NCBI GenBank assembly: GCA_910585545.1
Contig: CAJUFN010000010.1
Location: forward strand, 1-64,000
DNA length: 64,000 nucleotides
From: an uncultured Lachnospiraceae bacterium
Lineage (GTDB): Bacteria > Bacillota > Clostridia > Lachnospirales > Lachnospiraceae
Reading direction: 5' to 3'
The notes below the pieces were generated by a model. The model saw only the letters and a list, made by a program, of their open reading frames with translations, searched no databases and was not told the origin of the DNA. Below, one piece after another: positions 8,908 through 17,511 of this stretch. Position numbers and translations under genes: made by a program. Every line of letters begins with the position of its first letter. Position 1 is the first letter of the stretch.

Positions 8908-11900
8908 GTGTGACATGGACAAAAGAACAGCAGGAAGTGATTGACCTTCGGGATTGCAGTCTGCTCGTGTCGGCGGCAGCGGGTTCCGGTAAGACCGCTG
9001 TGCTTGTGGAACGTATTATCAAACGGCTTACGAAAGATGAAGCGTTGGTAGATGTGGATGAGCTTCTGATTGTAACTTACACGGAAGCAGCCGCGGCGGA
9101 GATGAAAGAGCGTATCCGGGAGGCAATCCAGGCAGAATTATTTAAACATCCGCAGGACGAACGACTGCAGCGCCAGGCGACGCTGATTCACGGAGCAAAG
9201 ATAACCACTATCCATAGTTTTTGCCTATCCGTGATTCGGGAACATTTTCACAGGATTGACTTGGACCCGGGATTTCGTATCGGAGAAGAAGGGGAATTAA
9301 AGCTTTTAAGGCAAGATGTGTTAGAGAATGTGTTGGAAGAGGCCTATGCAAAAGGGGATGAGGATTTTACCGAGTTTGTCAATGGGTATGCATCCGGCAG
9401 GGATGATAAGCAGTTAGAAGAACTGATCATGCAGGTCTATGATTTTTCCAGGAGTTTTCCGGATGCGGATGGATGGCTTGCTTCTTGTGCGGAGCAATAT
9501 ATATATATAGAAGGAAAAGAATGTCCGTTTTTAGAACGGGCACTCCTGCAGGTGAAAAATTATCTGGATGGTATGGAAGAACTTTTGTGTGAGGCAAAGG
9601 TTTATTGCCAGGAGGCAGACGGTCCGTATATGTATCTTGACATGGTGGAATCGGATCTGGAACAGATTCAGGAGATGAAATGTGCACAAAATTTTGAGCG
9701 GATGTCTGTGAAGGTGCGCGAAATGAAGTGGAAGAAGCTTGCGGCAAACCGAGATAAAGAAGTTTCGGCGGAAACTGCTTCCATGGTAAAGAATTTGCGG
9801 GAAGAAGCCAAAAAAATCTGGGAAGATATCAAGGAACAGTATTTTTATGAAGAGATAGAAGAATTGTGGGCAGATATGGAGCAGGCAGGCAGGATGGCAG
9901 GCGTGCTGATCTCTTTAGTCAGACAGTTTGAGGCGGCATTTGCGAAAGAGAAAGCATCGAAAAATATGATTGATTTTGGTGATATGGAGCATATGGCGCT
10001 GAAAATTCTTACCGTGGAAGAAGAGGGAGGGAGGAAACCTTCCCAGGCGGCGTTGGAATATCAAAAGAAATTTAAAGAAGTCATGATCGACGAATATCAG
10101 GACAGTAATTACATCCAGGAAGCGATTCTGACGAGCGTGTCCAGCGTTCATAGAGGACAGGACAATATTTTCATGGTAGGAGATGTGAAGCAGAGCATCT
10201 ATCGATTCCGTCTGTCGAGACCGGAGCTTTTCATGGAGAAGTATGAGACCTATTCGCCGAAGGAAGGCAGACAAAGAAGGATTGGTTTGCATAAGAACTT
10301 CCGAAGCAGGACGGAAGTGCTGGATGGCGTTAATTTCTTTTTTAAACAGATTATGACAAAAGAGTTGGGGCATGTGGCATACGATGAGGATGCAGCGCTT
10401 TATCCGGGTGCGTCTTATGAGCCGGCAGAGAACATGCAGCCAGAGATTGCGATCATTGACATGGATGCATCTGAACATAGCGAATGTGAGCCAAAAGAGC
10501 TGGAAGGGCGATTTATTGCGGCGCGTATCCGTGAATTTATGGAGCAGATGCAGGTGCTGGATAAAAAGAGTGGGGAATACCGGAAGGCTTGCTATAAGGA
10601 TATGGTAATTCTTGTAAGGAGTGTGAAGGGTTATGCGGAAACGTTGGCGAAGACACTGGCAGAAGAAGGGATTCCGGCATTTACAGGAAGTAAGGAAGGA
10701 TATTTCGAGACTCAGGAAATCAGTTTGATTCTTGATTATCTGAGCGTGTTAGATAATAAAAAGCAGGATTTGCCGTTGACGGCAGTACTCACTTCGGCGA
10801 TTGGAGGCTTTGATGTGGAGGCGCTTGCATGCATCAAAAGTGAATATAGAGAACTGCCGTTTTATGAGGCGGTCTGGCGGTATGCAAAAGAAGGCAAGGA
10901 TACGGAATTAAAGGAAAAGCTGAAGGAATTCTGGGCACAGATTCTGTATTTCCGTGAAATGCTCCCGTATATGGCAATTCACGAATTATTATGGAAGATT
11001 CTGGATGAAACCGGATATGGGAATTATGTGTCCGCGATGCCGGATGGAAACCGGAGAAAGGCAAATCTTGAGATGTTGGTTGAAAAAGCGAGAGTGTTTG
11101 AGACGACCAGCTATAAAGGGGTATTCAACTTTGTACGCTATATTGAAAAGCTGCAAAAATATGATATTGACTATGGCGAGGCAAATGTAGAAGATGAGAG
11201 CGCAGATGTGGTGCGTATTATGAGTATCCACAAAAGTAAGGGGCTGGAATTTCCGATTGTATTTGTTGCCGGGATGAATGGAAAGTTTAACACTCAGGAT
11301 ATCCGAGGGAGCGTCATTGTTCATCCGGAATTTGGAATCGGTCTGGATGCGGTGGATGTGAAGATGCGTACGAAGATTCCTACGATACTCAAAAAGGTCA
11401 TTCAAAGAGAGATTAAGCTTGAGAATACGGGAGAAGAATTAAGAGTGCTTTATGTAGCGCTGACTCGTGCCAAAGAAAAGCTTGTGATGGTCGGAACGAT
11501 GAGTAATCTGCAAAAGAAATTGCAGAATGCATCCGGTATTCTCCGAAGAAAAGAAAAGAAATTGCCGTTTTTTATGCTGGCAAGAGCAGATTCTTATTAT
11601 GGATTTTTGTTTCCGGCGATGCTTCGTGCGCCGAAAATTGCAGCAGACTTAGCCCAAAAGTATGATGTGAAGATGCCGTTTTTTATTTCTGAGTATGAAA
11701 AACAACCATTTGTACTTACGTTGGCGGGGGCAGATGAGATTCTTCAGGCAAGTGATGCGGCAGATGTGGCGGCGCTTCTTACGAAAGAAAGTTTTCAGAA
11801 TCTGGATGTGACGGCAGAGTATGACAGGCAGATGAAAGAGAATCTGAGATGTCAGTTTTCTTATCGATATCCATATGAGAATGAACAGAAACGCAAAGGG

Positions 11901-12548
11901 AAATTTACGGTATCAGAGCTGAAAAGAATCCAATACGAAGATGAGTTGGGCGAGCCTTTCTATGAGGAAACATCCGTAGAGGAGATTATCCCGGCGTTTA
12001 TAGCCAAAGAGGAGATTCCATCCGGCGCATTTCGCGGCACGGCGTATCACAAAATAATGGAGCTTTTAGATCATTCCAGAACGTATGGGAAGGAAGACAT
12101 AGAAATGCTTCTGCGTGGATATGCAGCAGAGGAAAAGATGACACCGGAAATGTGTGAATGCATCCGAAAGGAAGACATTTTGACATTTTTAAGTGCAAAG
12201 GTTGCCGGAAGAATGAAAAAAGCCGCAATTTCAGGGGCACTTTATAAGGAGCAGCCTTTTGTGTTGGGAGTAGCGGCATCTGAGATCTACGAAGAGGCAA
12301 AAGGACAGGATTCTTTGGAAGAAGATATGCTGCTCGTGCAAGGGATTATCGATGTATGGTTTGAGGAAGAAGATGGGATTGTCGTACTCGATTATAAAAC
12401 AGATAAGATAAGGCGAATGGAAGAGTTGAGAGAAAAGTATCATCGCCAGTTAGACTATTATGCAAAAGCATTGGAGCGTCTGACCGGAAAAAAGGTGAAA
12501 GAGAAGATTATTTATTCCTTCGCATTAGGACAGGAGATGAGTATATGA
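8904..12548 (+). CDS. addA: AddA subunit, UvrD-like helicase plus nuclease
   Basis: Superfamily 1 helicase of 1214 aa. Motif I SAAAGSGKT (23-31), Walker B DEYQDS, IHKSKGLEF and the arginine-finger motif YVALTRAKEKL are all present. The C-terminal nuclease domain has VLDYKTDK. The start is a TTG overlapping the addB stop by 4 nt, with GGGGAGG placed 7 nt upstream; a GTG two codons later is the alternative. It works with AddB in recombinational repair. Confidence 0.95.
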   Translation: MSVTWTKEQQEVIDLRDCSLLVSAAAGSGKTAVLVERIIKRLTKDEALVDVDELLIVTYTEAAAAEMKERIREAIQAELFKHPQDERLQRQATLIHGAKITTIHSFCLSVIREHFHRIDLDPGFRIGEEGELKLLRQDVLENVLEEAYAKGDEDFTEFVNGYASGRDDKQLEELIMQVYDFSRSFPDADGWLASCAEQYIYIEGKECPFLERALLQVKNYLDGMEELLCEAKVYCQEADGPYMYLDMVESDLEQIQEMKCAQNFERMSVKVREMKWKKLAANRDKEVSAETASMVKNLREEAKKIWEDIKEQYFYEEIEELWADMEQAGRMAGVLISLVRQFEAAFAKEKASKNMIDFGDMEHMALKILTVEEEGGRKPSQAALEYQKKFKEVMIDEYQDSNYIQEAILTSVSSVHRGQDNIFMVGDVKQSIYRFRLSRPELFMEKYETYSPKEGRQRRIGLHKNFRSRTEVLDGVNFFFKQIMTKELGHVAYDEDAALYPGASYEPAENMQPEIAIIDMDASEHSECEPKELEGRFIAARIREFMEQMQVLDKKSGEYRKACYKDMVILVRSVKGYAETLAKTLAEEGIPAFTGSKEGYFETQEISLILDYLSVLDNKKQDLPLTAVLTSAIGGFDVEALACIKSEYRELPFYEAVWRYAKEGKDTELKEKLKEFWAQILYFREMLPYMAIHELLWKILDETGYGNYVSAMPDGNRRKANLEMLVEKARVFETTSYKGVFNFVRYIEKLQKYDIDYGEANVEDESADVVRIMSIHKSKGLEFPIVFVAGMNGKFNTQDIRGSVIVHPEFGIGLDAVDVKMRTKIPTILKKVIQREIKLENTGEELRVLYVALTRAKEKLVMVGTMSNLQKKLQNASGILRRKEKKLPFFMLARADSYYGFLFPAMLRAPKIAADLAQKYDVKMPFFISEYEKQPFVLTLAGADEILQASDAADVAALLTKESFQNLDVTAEYDRQMKENLRCQFSYRYPYENEQKRKGKFTVSELKRIQYEDELGEPFYEETSVEEIIPAFIAKEEIPSGAFRGTAYHKIMELLDHSRTYGKEDIEMLLRGYAAEEKMTPEMCECIRKEDILTFLSAKVAGRMKKAAISGALYKEQPFVLGVAASEIYEEAKGQDSLEEDMLLVQGIIDVWFEEEDGIVVLDYKTDKIRRMEELREKYHRQLDYYAKALERLTGKKVKEKIIYSFALGQEMSI

Positions 12549-12814
12549 TAAATGATTTTATAGGGTACTATTTGTGTGTAGTTAATGCGGTGGCATTCTT
12601 GATGTATGGTATGGATAAGCAGAAGGCAAAGAGGAGGAAGTGGCGGATTCCAGAGGCAACACTTCTTGGGATTGCGGCAGCCGGAGGGAGTATTGGTGCG
12701 TGGATTGGAATGAAAACATTTCATCATAAGACGAAGCATTTAAAATTCCAGATTGGAGTGCCGGTGCTGATTTGCATTCATGTATGCATTTTGATGTATT
12801 TTGTTTTTAAATAG
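12545..12814 (+). CDS. DUF1294 small membrane protein
   Basis: An 89-aa protein with three predicted hydrophobic segments and the DUF1294 pattern (MYGMDKQKAKR near residue 20, then GGSIGAWIGMKTFHHKTKH). Function is unknown. The ATG overlaps the addA stop (ATGA), so it is the last gene of the addBA unit. Confidence 0.8.
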   Translation: MINDFIGYYLCVVNAVAFLMYGMDKQKAKRRKWRIPEATLLGIAAAGGSIGAWIGMKTFHHKTKHLKFQIGVPVLICIHVCILMYFVFK

Positions 12815-12867
12815 GTTCCGAATCGCCTTCTTAAGAATTTCTTCATAATCTCTTAAAAGAAAAGATG

Positions 12868-12896
12868 TTGACATACAATATTATACAGCATATAAT
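12868..12896 (+). promoter_or_regulatory. Consensus sigma-A promoter of the padR operon
   Basis: TTGACA (12868-12873), 17-nt spacer, TATAAT (12891-12896): a perfect match to the housekeeping consensus. A promoter this strong suggests repressor control. Confidence 0.9.
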
Positions 12897-12898
12897 AT
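12878..12898. promoter_or_regulatory. Candidate PadR operator palindrome
   Basis: ATATTATA (12878-12885), 5-nt spacer, TATAATAT (12891-12898): perfect 8-bp arms covering the -10 and the promoter spacer. Binding there would block RNA polymerase. That the PadR protein encoded just downstream is the ligand is an inference from position. Confidence 0.55.
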
Positions 12899-12978
12899 GA
12901 TTAAATCAACAATATGATATTTAATGTAAATATAGTTGAGAGTGAATGATACAGAAAGCAAGAGAAAGGGGCGGGAAT

Positions 12979-13302
12979 ATGGTATTTAATACAGGAGCAG
13001 CACTTTTGGATGCGGTTGTGCTTGCCGTTGTATCGAAAGAAAATGAAGGTACATACGGATACAGGATCACACAAGATGTACGAAAAGCTATCGACATTTC
13101 TGAATCTACGCTTTATCCGGTACTTAGAAGACTTCAGAAGGATGAATGTCTGGAAGTATATGACATGCAGTTTGACGGAAGGAATCGAAGGTATTATAAA
13201 CTGACAGAAAAGGGAATGGCACAATTGAATTTATATAGGATTGAGTGGAAAAATTATTCGACAAAAATCAGCGAGATGTTTGAAGGGGGTGCACTTGCAT
13301 GA
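12979..13302 (+). CDS. PadR-family transcriptional regulator
   Basis: A 107-aa winged-helix protein: the DNA-binding part includes TYGYRITQDVRKAIDISEST and YPVLRRLQKDECLE, followed by RRYYKLTEKG, the PadR wing. MVFNTGAALLDAVVLAVV is the usual start of this group. The ATG at 12979 has AAAGGGGCGGG in front; an in-frame ATG at 12946 lacks a site. It heads an operon with DUF1700, DUF4097 and PspC genes, a set associated with envelope-stress sensing, and probably represses itself. Confidence 0.9.
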   Translation: MVFNTGAALLDAVVLAVVSKENEGTYGYRITQDVRKAIDISESTLYPVLRRLQKDECLEVYDMQFDGRNRRYYKLTEKGMAQLNLYRIEWKNYSTKISEMFEGGALA

Positions 13303-13964
13303 ATAGAGAGGAATTTATGCGCCAGTTGGATATATTGCTTGTAAGTCTTCCAAGAGAAGAGAGGGAAGCGGCTTTGCAGTATTATAATGATTACTTTGAT
13401 GATGCCGGTGCAGAAAAGGAAGAGGAAATTATCGCGGAACTTGGAAATCCGGAGGAGATAGCAGCGGTGATCCGGGCAGGATATGCTGGGGATAGGGCAG
13501 AATACAGTGAAAGAGGATATCAGGACACAAGATTTGAAAGGATGGATGTGCCGATCAGAAGAGAGGATGTGCGGGAGAGCAGACGAGGCGGAATGCTATT
13601 ATGGATTCTGGGAATTGTTCTTATTGGTATTCCGTTTATCTTGCCGTTAGCACTCACCGGAATTGCCTTGGTATTTGCAGTGATCGTAGCAATCGTAGCG
13701 TTGGCAGGAGGCATTTTCATTACGATGGCGGCGCTTGCGATAACAGGAGTTGTGTTGACGATTGTCGGTATCAGCCAGATATTCCATATGGTGACGGTAG
13801 GAATGATGCTGATGGGTTCGGGAATGATTCTGACAGTGATCGGTATGGTTGGAACAGTCTTGATGGCAAAACTGGCAAGTATGGTGATACCTGGAATGGT
13901 GCGATTTTTTGTAGGGATATGTCAGAAGATGCTGGGATGGTTTAGAGAAAAGGTGGTGGCATAG
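13299..13964 (+). CDS. DUF1700 (HAAS-type) membrane protein
   Basis: The 221-aa protein has a soluble N-terminal helical domain (LPREEREAALQYYNDYFDDA, about 18-37, then LGNPEEIAAVIRAGY) typical of DUF1700/HAAS. Four to five hydrophobic segments follow from about residue 98. It overlaps padR by 4 nt (ATGA). DUF1700 proteins usually sit next to PadR regulators and may transmit a membrane signal to them; the mechanism here is not visible. Confidence 0.85.
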   Translation: MNREEFMRQLDILLVSLPREEREAALQYYNDYFDDAGAEKEEEIIAELGNPEEIAAVIRAGYAGDRAEYSERGYQDTRFERMDVPIRREDVRESRRGGMLLWILGIVLIGIPFILPLALTGIALVFAVIVAIVALAGGIFITMAALAITGVVLTIVGISQIFHMVTVGMMLMGSGMILTVIGMVGTVLMAKLASMVIPGMVRFFVGICQKMLGWFREKVVA

Positions 13965-14795
13965 ATGAAACGAGGATGGAAAATATTTTGGATTGTGAGC
14001 GCAGCAATTGCCGGAATGGGAATCATATTATGCTCAGTGTCACTCATGCTTGGATTTAGTATCGAAGGTTATCGTACGGCATATCCGGATGGAATCGGAA
14101 TCATTAAGAGAGGATATCACCTGAAGTTCGACGAAGAAGCGACTGGGGACACTGCAGAGGTATTCCAGGGAATCCGTGAAATCAGTATTGATACGGATAA
14201 GGTTGCGGTGTATGTCCTTACAGACGATACACTTATGCCGGGAGAAGTGCGGGTAGAGACGGCTCAGATGAGTGGATTGAAAAGAAACCATATTTATAAA
14301 GACGAAGAAGAACTTAAGATAGAGATAGATCGAAAATATAAGGTGCAAAATGACATGGAAGATGCAGAACTTTATGTCTATATTGCAAAAGAAGAGAATG
14401 CGATGGAAGAATTGGATGCCAAAGTTGGAATTGGGGCATTATATATAGAAGATATTGACATTCGCGATATGGAGATTGATGCAAGTGCCGGTGAAGCAGA
14501 GGTGACGAACGTAAATGTTAATTCGCTGGATGCAAAAGCAGGAGCAGGCGAGATTGTATTTTCCGGAAGCATTCGCGGTGAGGCAGATGTTGAATGTACG
14601 TTAGGAAGAGTGGAACTTAACCTGCAGAATGCGAAAGAAGAATATGATTATGAGCTAAAATGCGGATTGGGTCAAGTTAATATAGGGGAAGAAAAATTTG
14701 GCCCATCTGTGAATAAAAAAATATATAATCAGGCAGGCAAGACAATCGAGGCAGAATGTGGTCTGGGCGAGGTTACGATTGATTTTGAAAAGTAG
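13965..14795 (+). CDS. DUF4097 beta-repeat envelope protein
   Basis: One N-terminal membrane anchor (about residues 6-28) is followed by an extracytoplasmic domain of short repeated beta-strands (for example DAKVGIGALYIEDIDIRDME and DAKAGAGEIVFSGSI), the DUF4097 pattern. It is 276 aa. It starts right after the DUF1700 stop. Function is unknown; the context suggests a cell-envelope sensor or adaptor of the PadR operon. Confidence 0.8.
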   Translation: MKRGWKIFWIVSAAIAGMGIILCSVSLMLGFSIEGYRTAYPDGIGIIKRGYHLKFDEEATGDTAEVFQGIREISIDTDKVAVYVLTDDTLMPGEVRVETAQMSGLKRNHIYKDEEELKIEIDRKYKVQNDMEDAELYVYIAKEENAMEELDAKVGIGALYIEDIDIRDMEIDASAGEAEVTNVNVNSLDAKAGAGEIVFSGSIRGEADVECTLGRVELNLQNAKEEYDYELKCGLGQVNIGEEKFGPSVNKKIYNQAGKTIEAECGLGEVTIDFEK

Positions 14796-14838
14796 CGCTT
14801 CATAGATATGTAAAAAGGGAAAAAGAAAGGAGATTATT

Positions 14839-15018
14839 ATGAAACGTTTATATCGTTTGAGAAACGAACGCATGATTTGCGGAGTATGCGGTGGTATCGC
14901 CGATTATTTTGGGATTGATCCAACATTGATAAGACTGTTATGGGTACTGGTTGGATGTACGGGAACAGGAATTATAGCTTATTTGCTTGCATCCGTGATC
15001 ATACCGGAAGAACCGTAA
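14839..15018 (+). CDS. PspC-domain protein
   Basis: A 59-aa protein: RLYRLRNERMICGVCGGIADYF followed by one hydrophobic helix is the PspC family pattern (phage-shock protein C-like). An AAAGGAG site lies 8 nt before the ATG. It ends the PadR operon just before a terminator. PspC proteins respond to envelope stress in other bacteria. Confidence 0.85.
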   Translation: MKRLYRLRNERMICGVCGGIADYFGIDPTLIRLLWVLVGCTGTGIIAYLLASVIIPEEP

Positions 15019-15023
15019 GAAAA

Positions 15024-15059
15024 GAGGGGCGCGCCTTTAATGACGTGCTCCATTTTTTT
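15024..15059 (+). terminator. Terminator of the padR operon
   Basis: GGGGCGCG (15026-15033) pairs with CGTGCTCC (15044-15051), including two G-T pairs, followed by seven T (15053-15059). Confidence 0.65.
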
Positions 15060-15060
15060 C

Positions 15061-15090
15061 GTATAAGTATCTCTTGAAGTGGTAACACTT
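15061..15090 (+). promoter_or_regulatory. Sigma-F-type sporulation promoter of ssp
   Basis: GTATA (15061-15065), a 15-nt spacer, then GGTAACACTT (15081-15090). This fits the Bacillus sigma-F pattern (GYATA, N15, GGNRANAMTW) at every defined position. It stands 22 nt before the ssp start. No sigma-A-like box lies in the gap. Confidence 0.7.
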
Positions 15091-15112
15091 GAACTAGAAA
15101 GGGGATGCTTTT

Positions 15113-15313
15113 ATGACCAGAAAAAAGGAAAAACCAATTGATCTTACGAATATTGCGCCGGAAGAAAAGTTGAAATATGAGATTGCGGAAGAACTAGGGC
15201 TTTTGGACAAGGTGATCGCCCAGGGATGGCGCTCCCTATCTGCAAAAGAAACAGGGAGAATCGGAGGATTAGTGACAAAAAGACGTCGTGAGAGGGAACA
15301 AAAGAACAGCTGA
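15113..15313 (+). CDS. Alpha/beta-type small acid-soluble spore protein
   Basis: A 66-aa protein with the two conserved SASP blocks: KLKYEIAEELGLLDKV (about 20-35), including the E-I-A motif at the GPR protease site, and LSAKETGRIGGLVTKRRR (about 43-60). SASPs coat DNA in the spore core and protect it from UV and heat. A GAAAGGGG site precedes the ATG. The sigma-F-type promoter upstream fits forespore expression. It belongs to the short clostridial SspF-like group. Confidence 0.88.
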   Translation: MTRKKEKPIDLTNIAPEEKLKYEIAEELGLLDKVIAQGWRSLSAKETGRIGGLVTKRRREREQKNS

Positions 15314-15351
15314 ATCAGAAAGAGAACAACCTGCAAAACAAATAAATGCTC

Positions 15352-15380
15352 TTGAAAAACAGATATACATTTGGTACAAT
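15352..15380 (+). promoter_or_regulatory. Promoter of the WecG/TagA-like gene
   Basis: TTGAAA (15352-15357), 17-nt spacer, TACAAT (15375-15380) with extended TGG. It begins 38 nt after the ssp stop, so the glycosyltransferase is transcribed separately. Confidence 0.75.
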
Positions 15381-15410
15381 AGCGAAACTAGAGGGAGTAG
15401 CAGGAGTTTT

Positions 15411-16085
15411 ATGAGAGAGAGAATCAGTGTATTAAAGGTTCCGGTGGACGTCTGCAGTGCGAAAGAGGCGATGAAGATCGCGATTTCTTATATGGAGACG
15501 GAAGCGGTAAATGTAATAGAAGTGTTAAACAGTGATGTTGCGCTTCAGGCAGATGTGAATGAAGAGCTGCGCAGTTGGATCGAAAATATGGATATGGTGC
15601 TGATCGGAGAGCACATGCTTTTGGAGGCAACGAAGGTTCAAAAAACTGGTAAATTCGGAGAGCCGGAAGGCAGACTGTTTACGAAAATGTTCGTACGGTA
15701 TCTTCATAAAAATCGAAAAAAAGTATTTTTACTAGCAGATGGTGAGAAGGAAGCAGATGAGTTTGAGCAATATCTTCATTCACATTACAGCAACATAAAA
15801 ATCAGAGGAAAATACTGGATGACAGAAGAGGTAGACGAGCTTACTGTGGCCAATCGAATTAACGGCACAGAAAATGACTGCATTTTATCTATCATATCTG
15901 CTCCAAAGCAGGAAGAATTTATCGCAAAGAATAAAAATGTCCTTAATTCCAGAGTATGGTTAGGGCTGGGAAGAGGCGGACAGTTAGAATGGGAGAAGGA
16001 AAAAAGCGGACGTATAAGAAGTTTTTTCCTGAAAAGTTTTTTAAAACAAATATTAAAAAAAGAACAACGAAAAAATGAAGCGTAG
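15411..16085 (+). CDS. WecG/TagA/CpsF-family glycosyltransferase, divergent
   Basis: A 224-aa protein of the GT26 family, whose members add N-acetylmannosamine-type sugars to lipid carriers in wall polymer synthesis. SAPKQEEFIAKNKNVL (about residue 163) and WLGLGRGGQLEWE are the family's C-terminal core, and VIEVLNSDVALQ lies near the N terminus. Several positions usually conserved near the active site look changed, so activity is uncertain. The ATG at 15411 has CAGGAG 5 nt upstream. No other wall-polymer genes are adjacent. Confidence 0.75.
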   Translation: MRERISVLKVPVDVCSAKEAMKIAISYMETEAVNVIEVLNSDVALQADVNEELRSWIENMDMVLIGEHMLLEATKVQKTGKFGEPEGRLFTKMFVRYLHKNRKKVFLLADGEKEADEFEQYLHSHYSNIKIRGKYWMTEEVDELTVANRINGTENDCILSIISAPKQEEFIAKNKNVLNSRVWLGLGRGGQLEWEKEKSGRIRSFFLKSFLKQILKKEQRKNEA

Positions 16086-16295
16086 ATCGAAAAGTCCACT
16101 TTGTGAAGTATGTATAAGAACAAGTGAGCGGAAATGTCACATTTTATGTAAAGAAATGCATAAAAAATTGAGATTTACTCTTTATTTTTTTGTTGTTTTG
16201 CATTAATATATAGATTAGGAATACGTGCCATTAAAATAGAAGGTCTTAAAAATTTGTGGAAAGTGTATATAGAAATGTGAGTGGAGGAGAAAATT

Positions 16296-17384
16296 ATGAT
16301 ATCTAATCAAATACTTCAGAATACAATTGAAGGATTAAAGGCGATTACAAGAATTGATTTGTGCGTGACGGACATTGACGGGAAGACTTTAGCAAGTACG
16401 TTTACTGAAAATGAAGATTGCGGCAGTGCAGTAATGTCATTTGCAGAATCACCGGCAGATAGTCAGGTGGTGCAAGGATATCAGTTTTTTAAGATATTTG
16501 ATGAAAATCAGCTGGAATACATACTTCTTGCGAAGGGGGGAAGCGACGATGTCTATATGGTCGGAAAAATAGCCGCATTCCAACTTCAGAATTTACTTAT
16601 TGCATATAAAGAACGTTTTGATAAGGATAATTTTATTAAGAATTTGCTGCTTGATAATCTGCTTTTGGTTGATATTTATAATCGTGCTAAGAAATTGCAT
16701 ATTGACGCGGAAGTAAGACGTGTTATTTTTATTATCGAAACAACGAGGGAGAAAGATATTAGTTCTCTTGACAGTGTGCGTGCAATGCTTGGAACGAGGA
16801 CAAAAGATTTCATTACAGCGGTAGACGAGAAAAATATTATTATTGTAAAAGAATTAAGCGCAAACGAGGGCTATCCGGAGATGGAAAAGGCCGCGAAAGA
16901 GACGATGGATATCTTGACGGCAGAGGGAGAAAAAGATATTCATATTGCTTATGGAACTATCGTAAATGACATCAAAGAAGTGTCAAAATCATACAAAGAA
17001 GCCAAGCTTGCGTTGGATGTCGGAAAAATATTCTTTGACGAAAAGGACATTATCGCATATAATCAACTAGGAATAGGTCGGCTGATTTACCAGTTGCCGA
17101 TTCCTCTTTGTAAAATGTTTATCCGTGAAATTTTTGAGGGGAAATCACCGGATGAATTTGACGAGGAGACACTTACTACGATTAATAAGTTCTTTGAAAA
17201 CAGCTTAAATGTATCCGAGACATCAAGACAGCTTTATATTCACAGGAATACATTAGTGTATCGTTTGGATAAGCTGCAGAAAAGTACAGCGCTTGATCTT
17301 CGAGTTTTTGAAGATGCGATCACATTTAAGATTGCGCTTATGGTTGTGAAGTACATGAAGTATATGGAAACATTGGAGTATTAA
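16296..17384 (+). CDS. PucR/CdaR-type transcriptional regulator
   Basis: A 362-aa protein. The N-terminal part resembles the sugar-diacid-recognition domain of CdaR (ITRIDLCVTDIDGKTLAST). A middle GGDEF-like region follows, and the C-terminal PucR helix-turn-helix reads NVSETSRQLYIHRNTLVYRL (about 309-328). The ligand is unknown. GGAGGA precedes the ATG at 16296; a GTG at 16281 overlaps that site and is less likely. It lies upstream of ftsEX but a 127-nt gap separates them. I found no convincing promoter in the 210 nt upstream. Confidence 0.8.
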   Translation: MISNQILQNTIEGLKAITRIDLCVTDIDGKTLASTFTENEDCGSAVMSFAESPADSQVVQGYQFFKIFDENQLEYILLAKGGSDDVYMVGKIAAFQLQNLLIAYKERFDKDNFIKNLLLDNLLLVDIYNRAKKLHIDAEVRRVIFIIETTREKDISSLDSVRAMLGTRTKDFITAVDEKNIIIVKELSANEGYPEMEKAAKETMDILTAEGEKDIHIAYGTIVNDIKEVSKSYKEAKLALDVGKIFFDEKDIIAYNQLGIGRLIYQLPIPLCKMFIREIFEGKSPDEFDEETLTTINKFFENSLNVSETSRQLYIHRNTLVYRLDKLQKSTALDLRVFEDAITFKIALMVVKYMKYMETLEY

Positions 17385-17411
17385 GCCACGTATGTGGCGA
17401 TATAAGCTGCG

Positions 17412-17445
17412 AAGCAGCTAATCCGAACTGTCATGGCTGAACTGT
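17412..17445. repeat. Copy A of a 34-nt dispersed intergenic repeat
   Basis: The stretch matches 33871-33904 at 29 of 34 positions. It lies in the non-coding gap before ftsE, next to the small hairpin AGCTGC-GAA-GCAGCT (17405-17419), and its ATGGCTGAACT end is repeated a few bases later. Confidence 0.45.
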
Positions 17446-17511
17446 TTATTATGGCTGAACTATTACGTAATTAAGTAAGGAGTATCAATGGTTAATTTAT
17501 AGGAGGAACGT

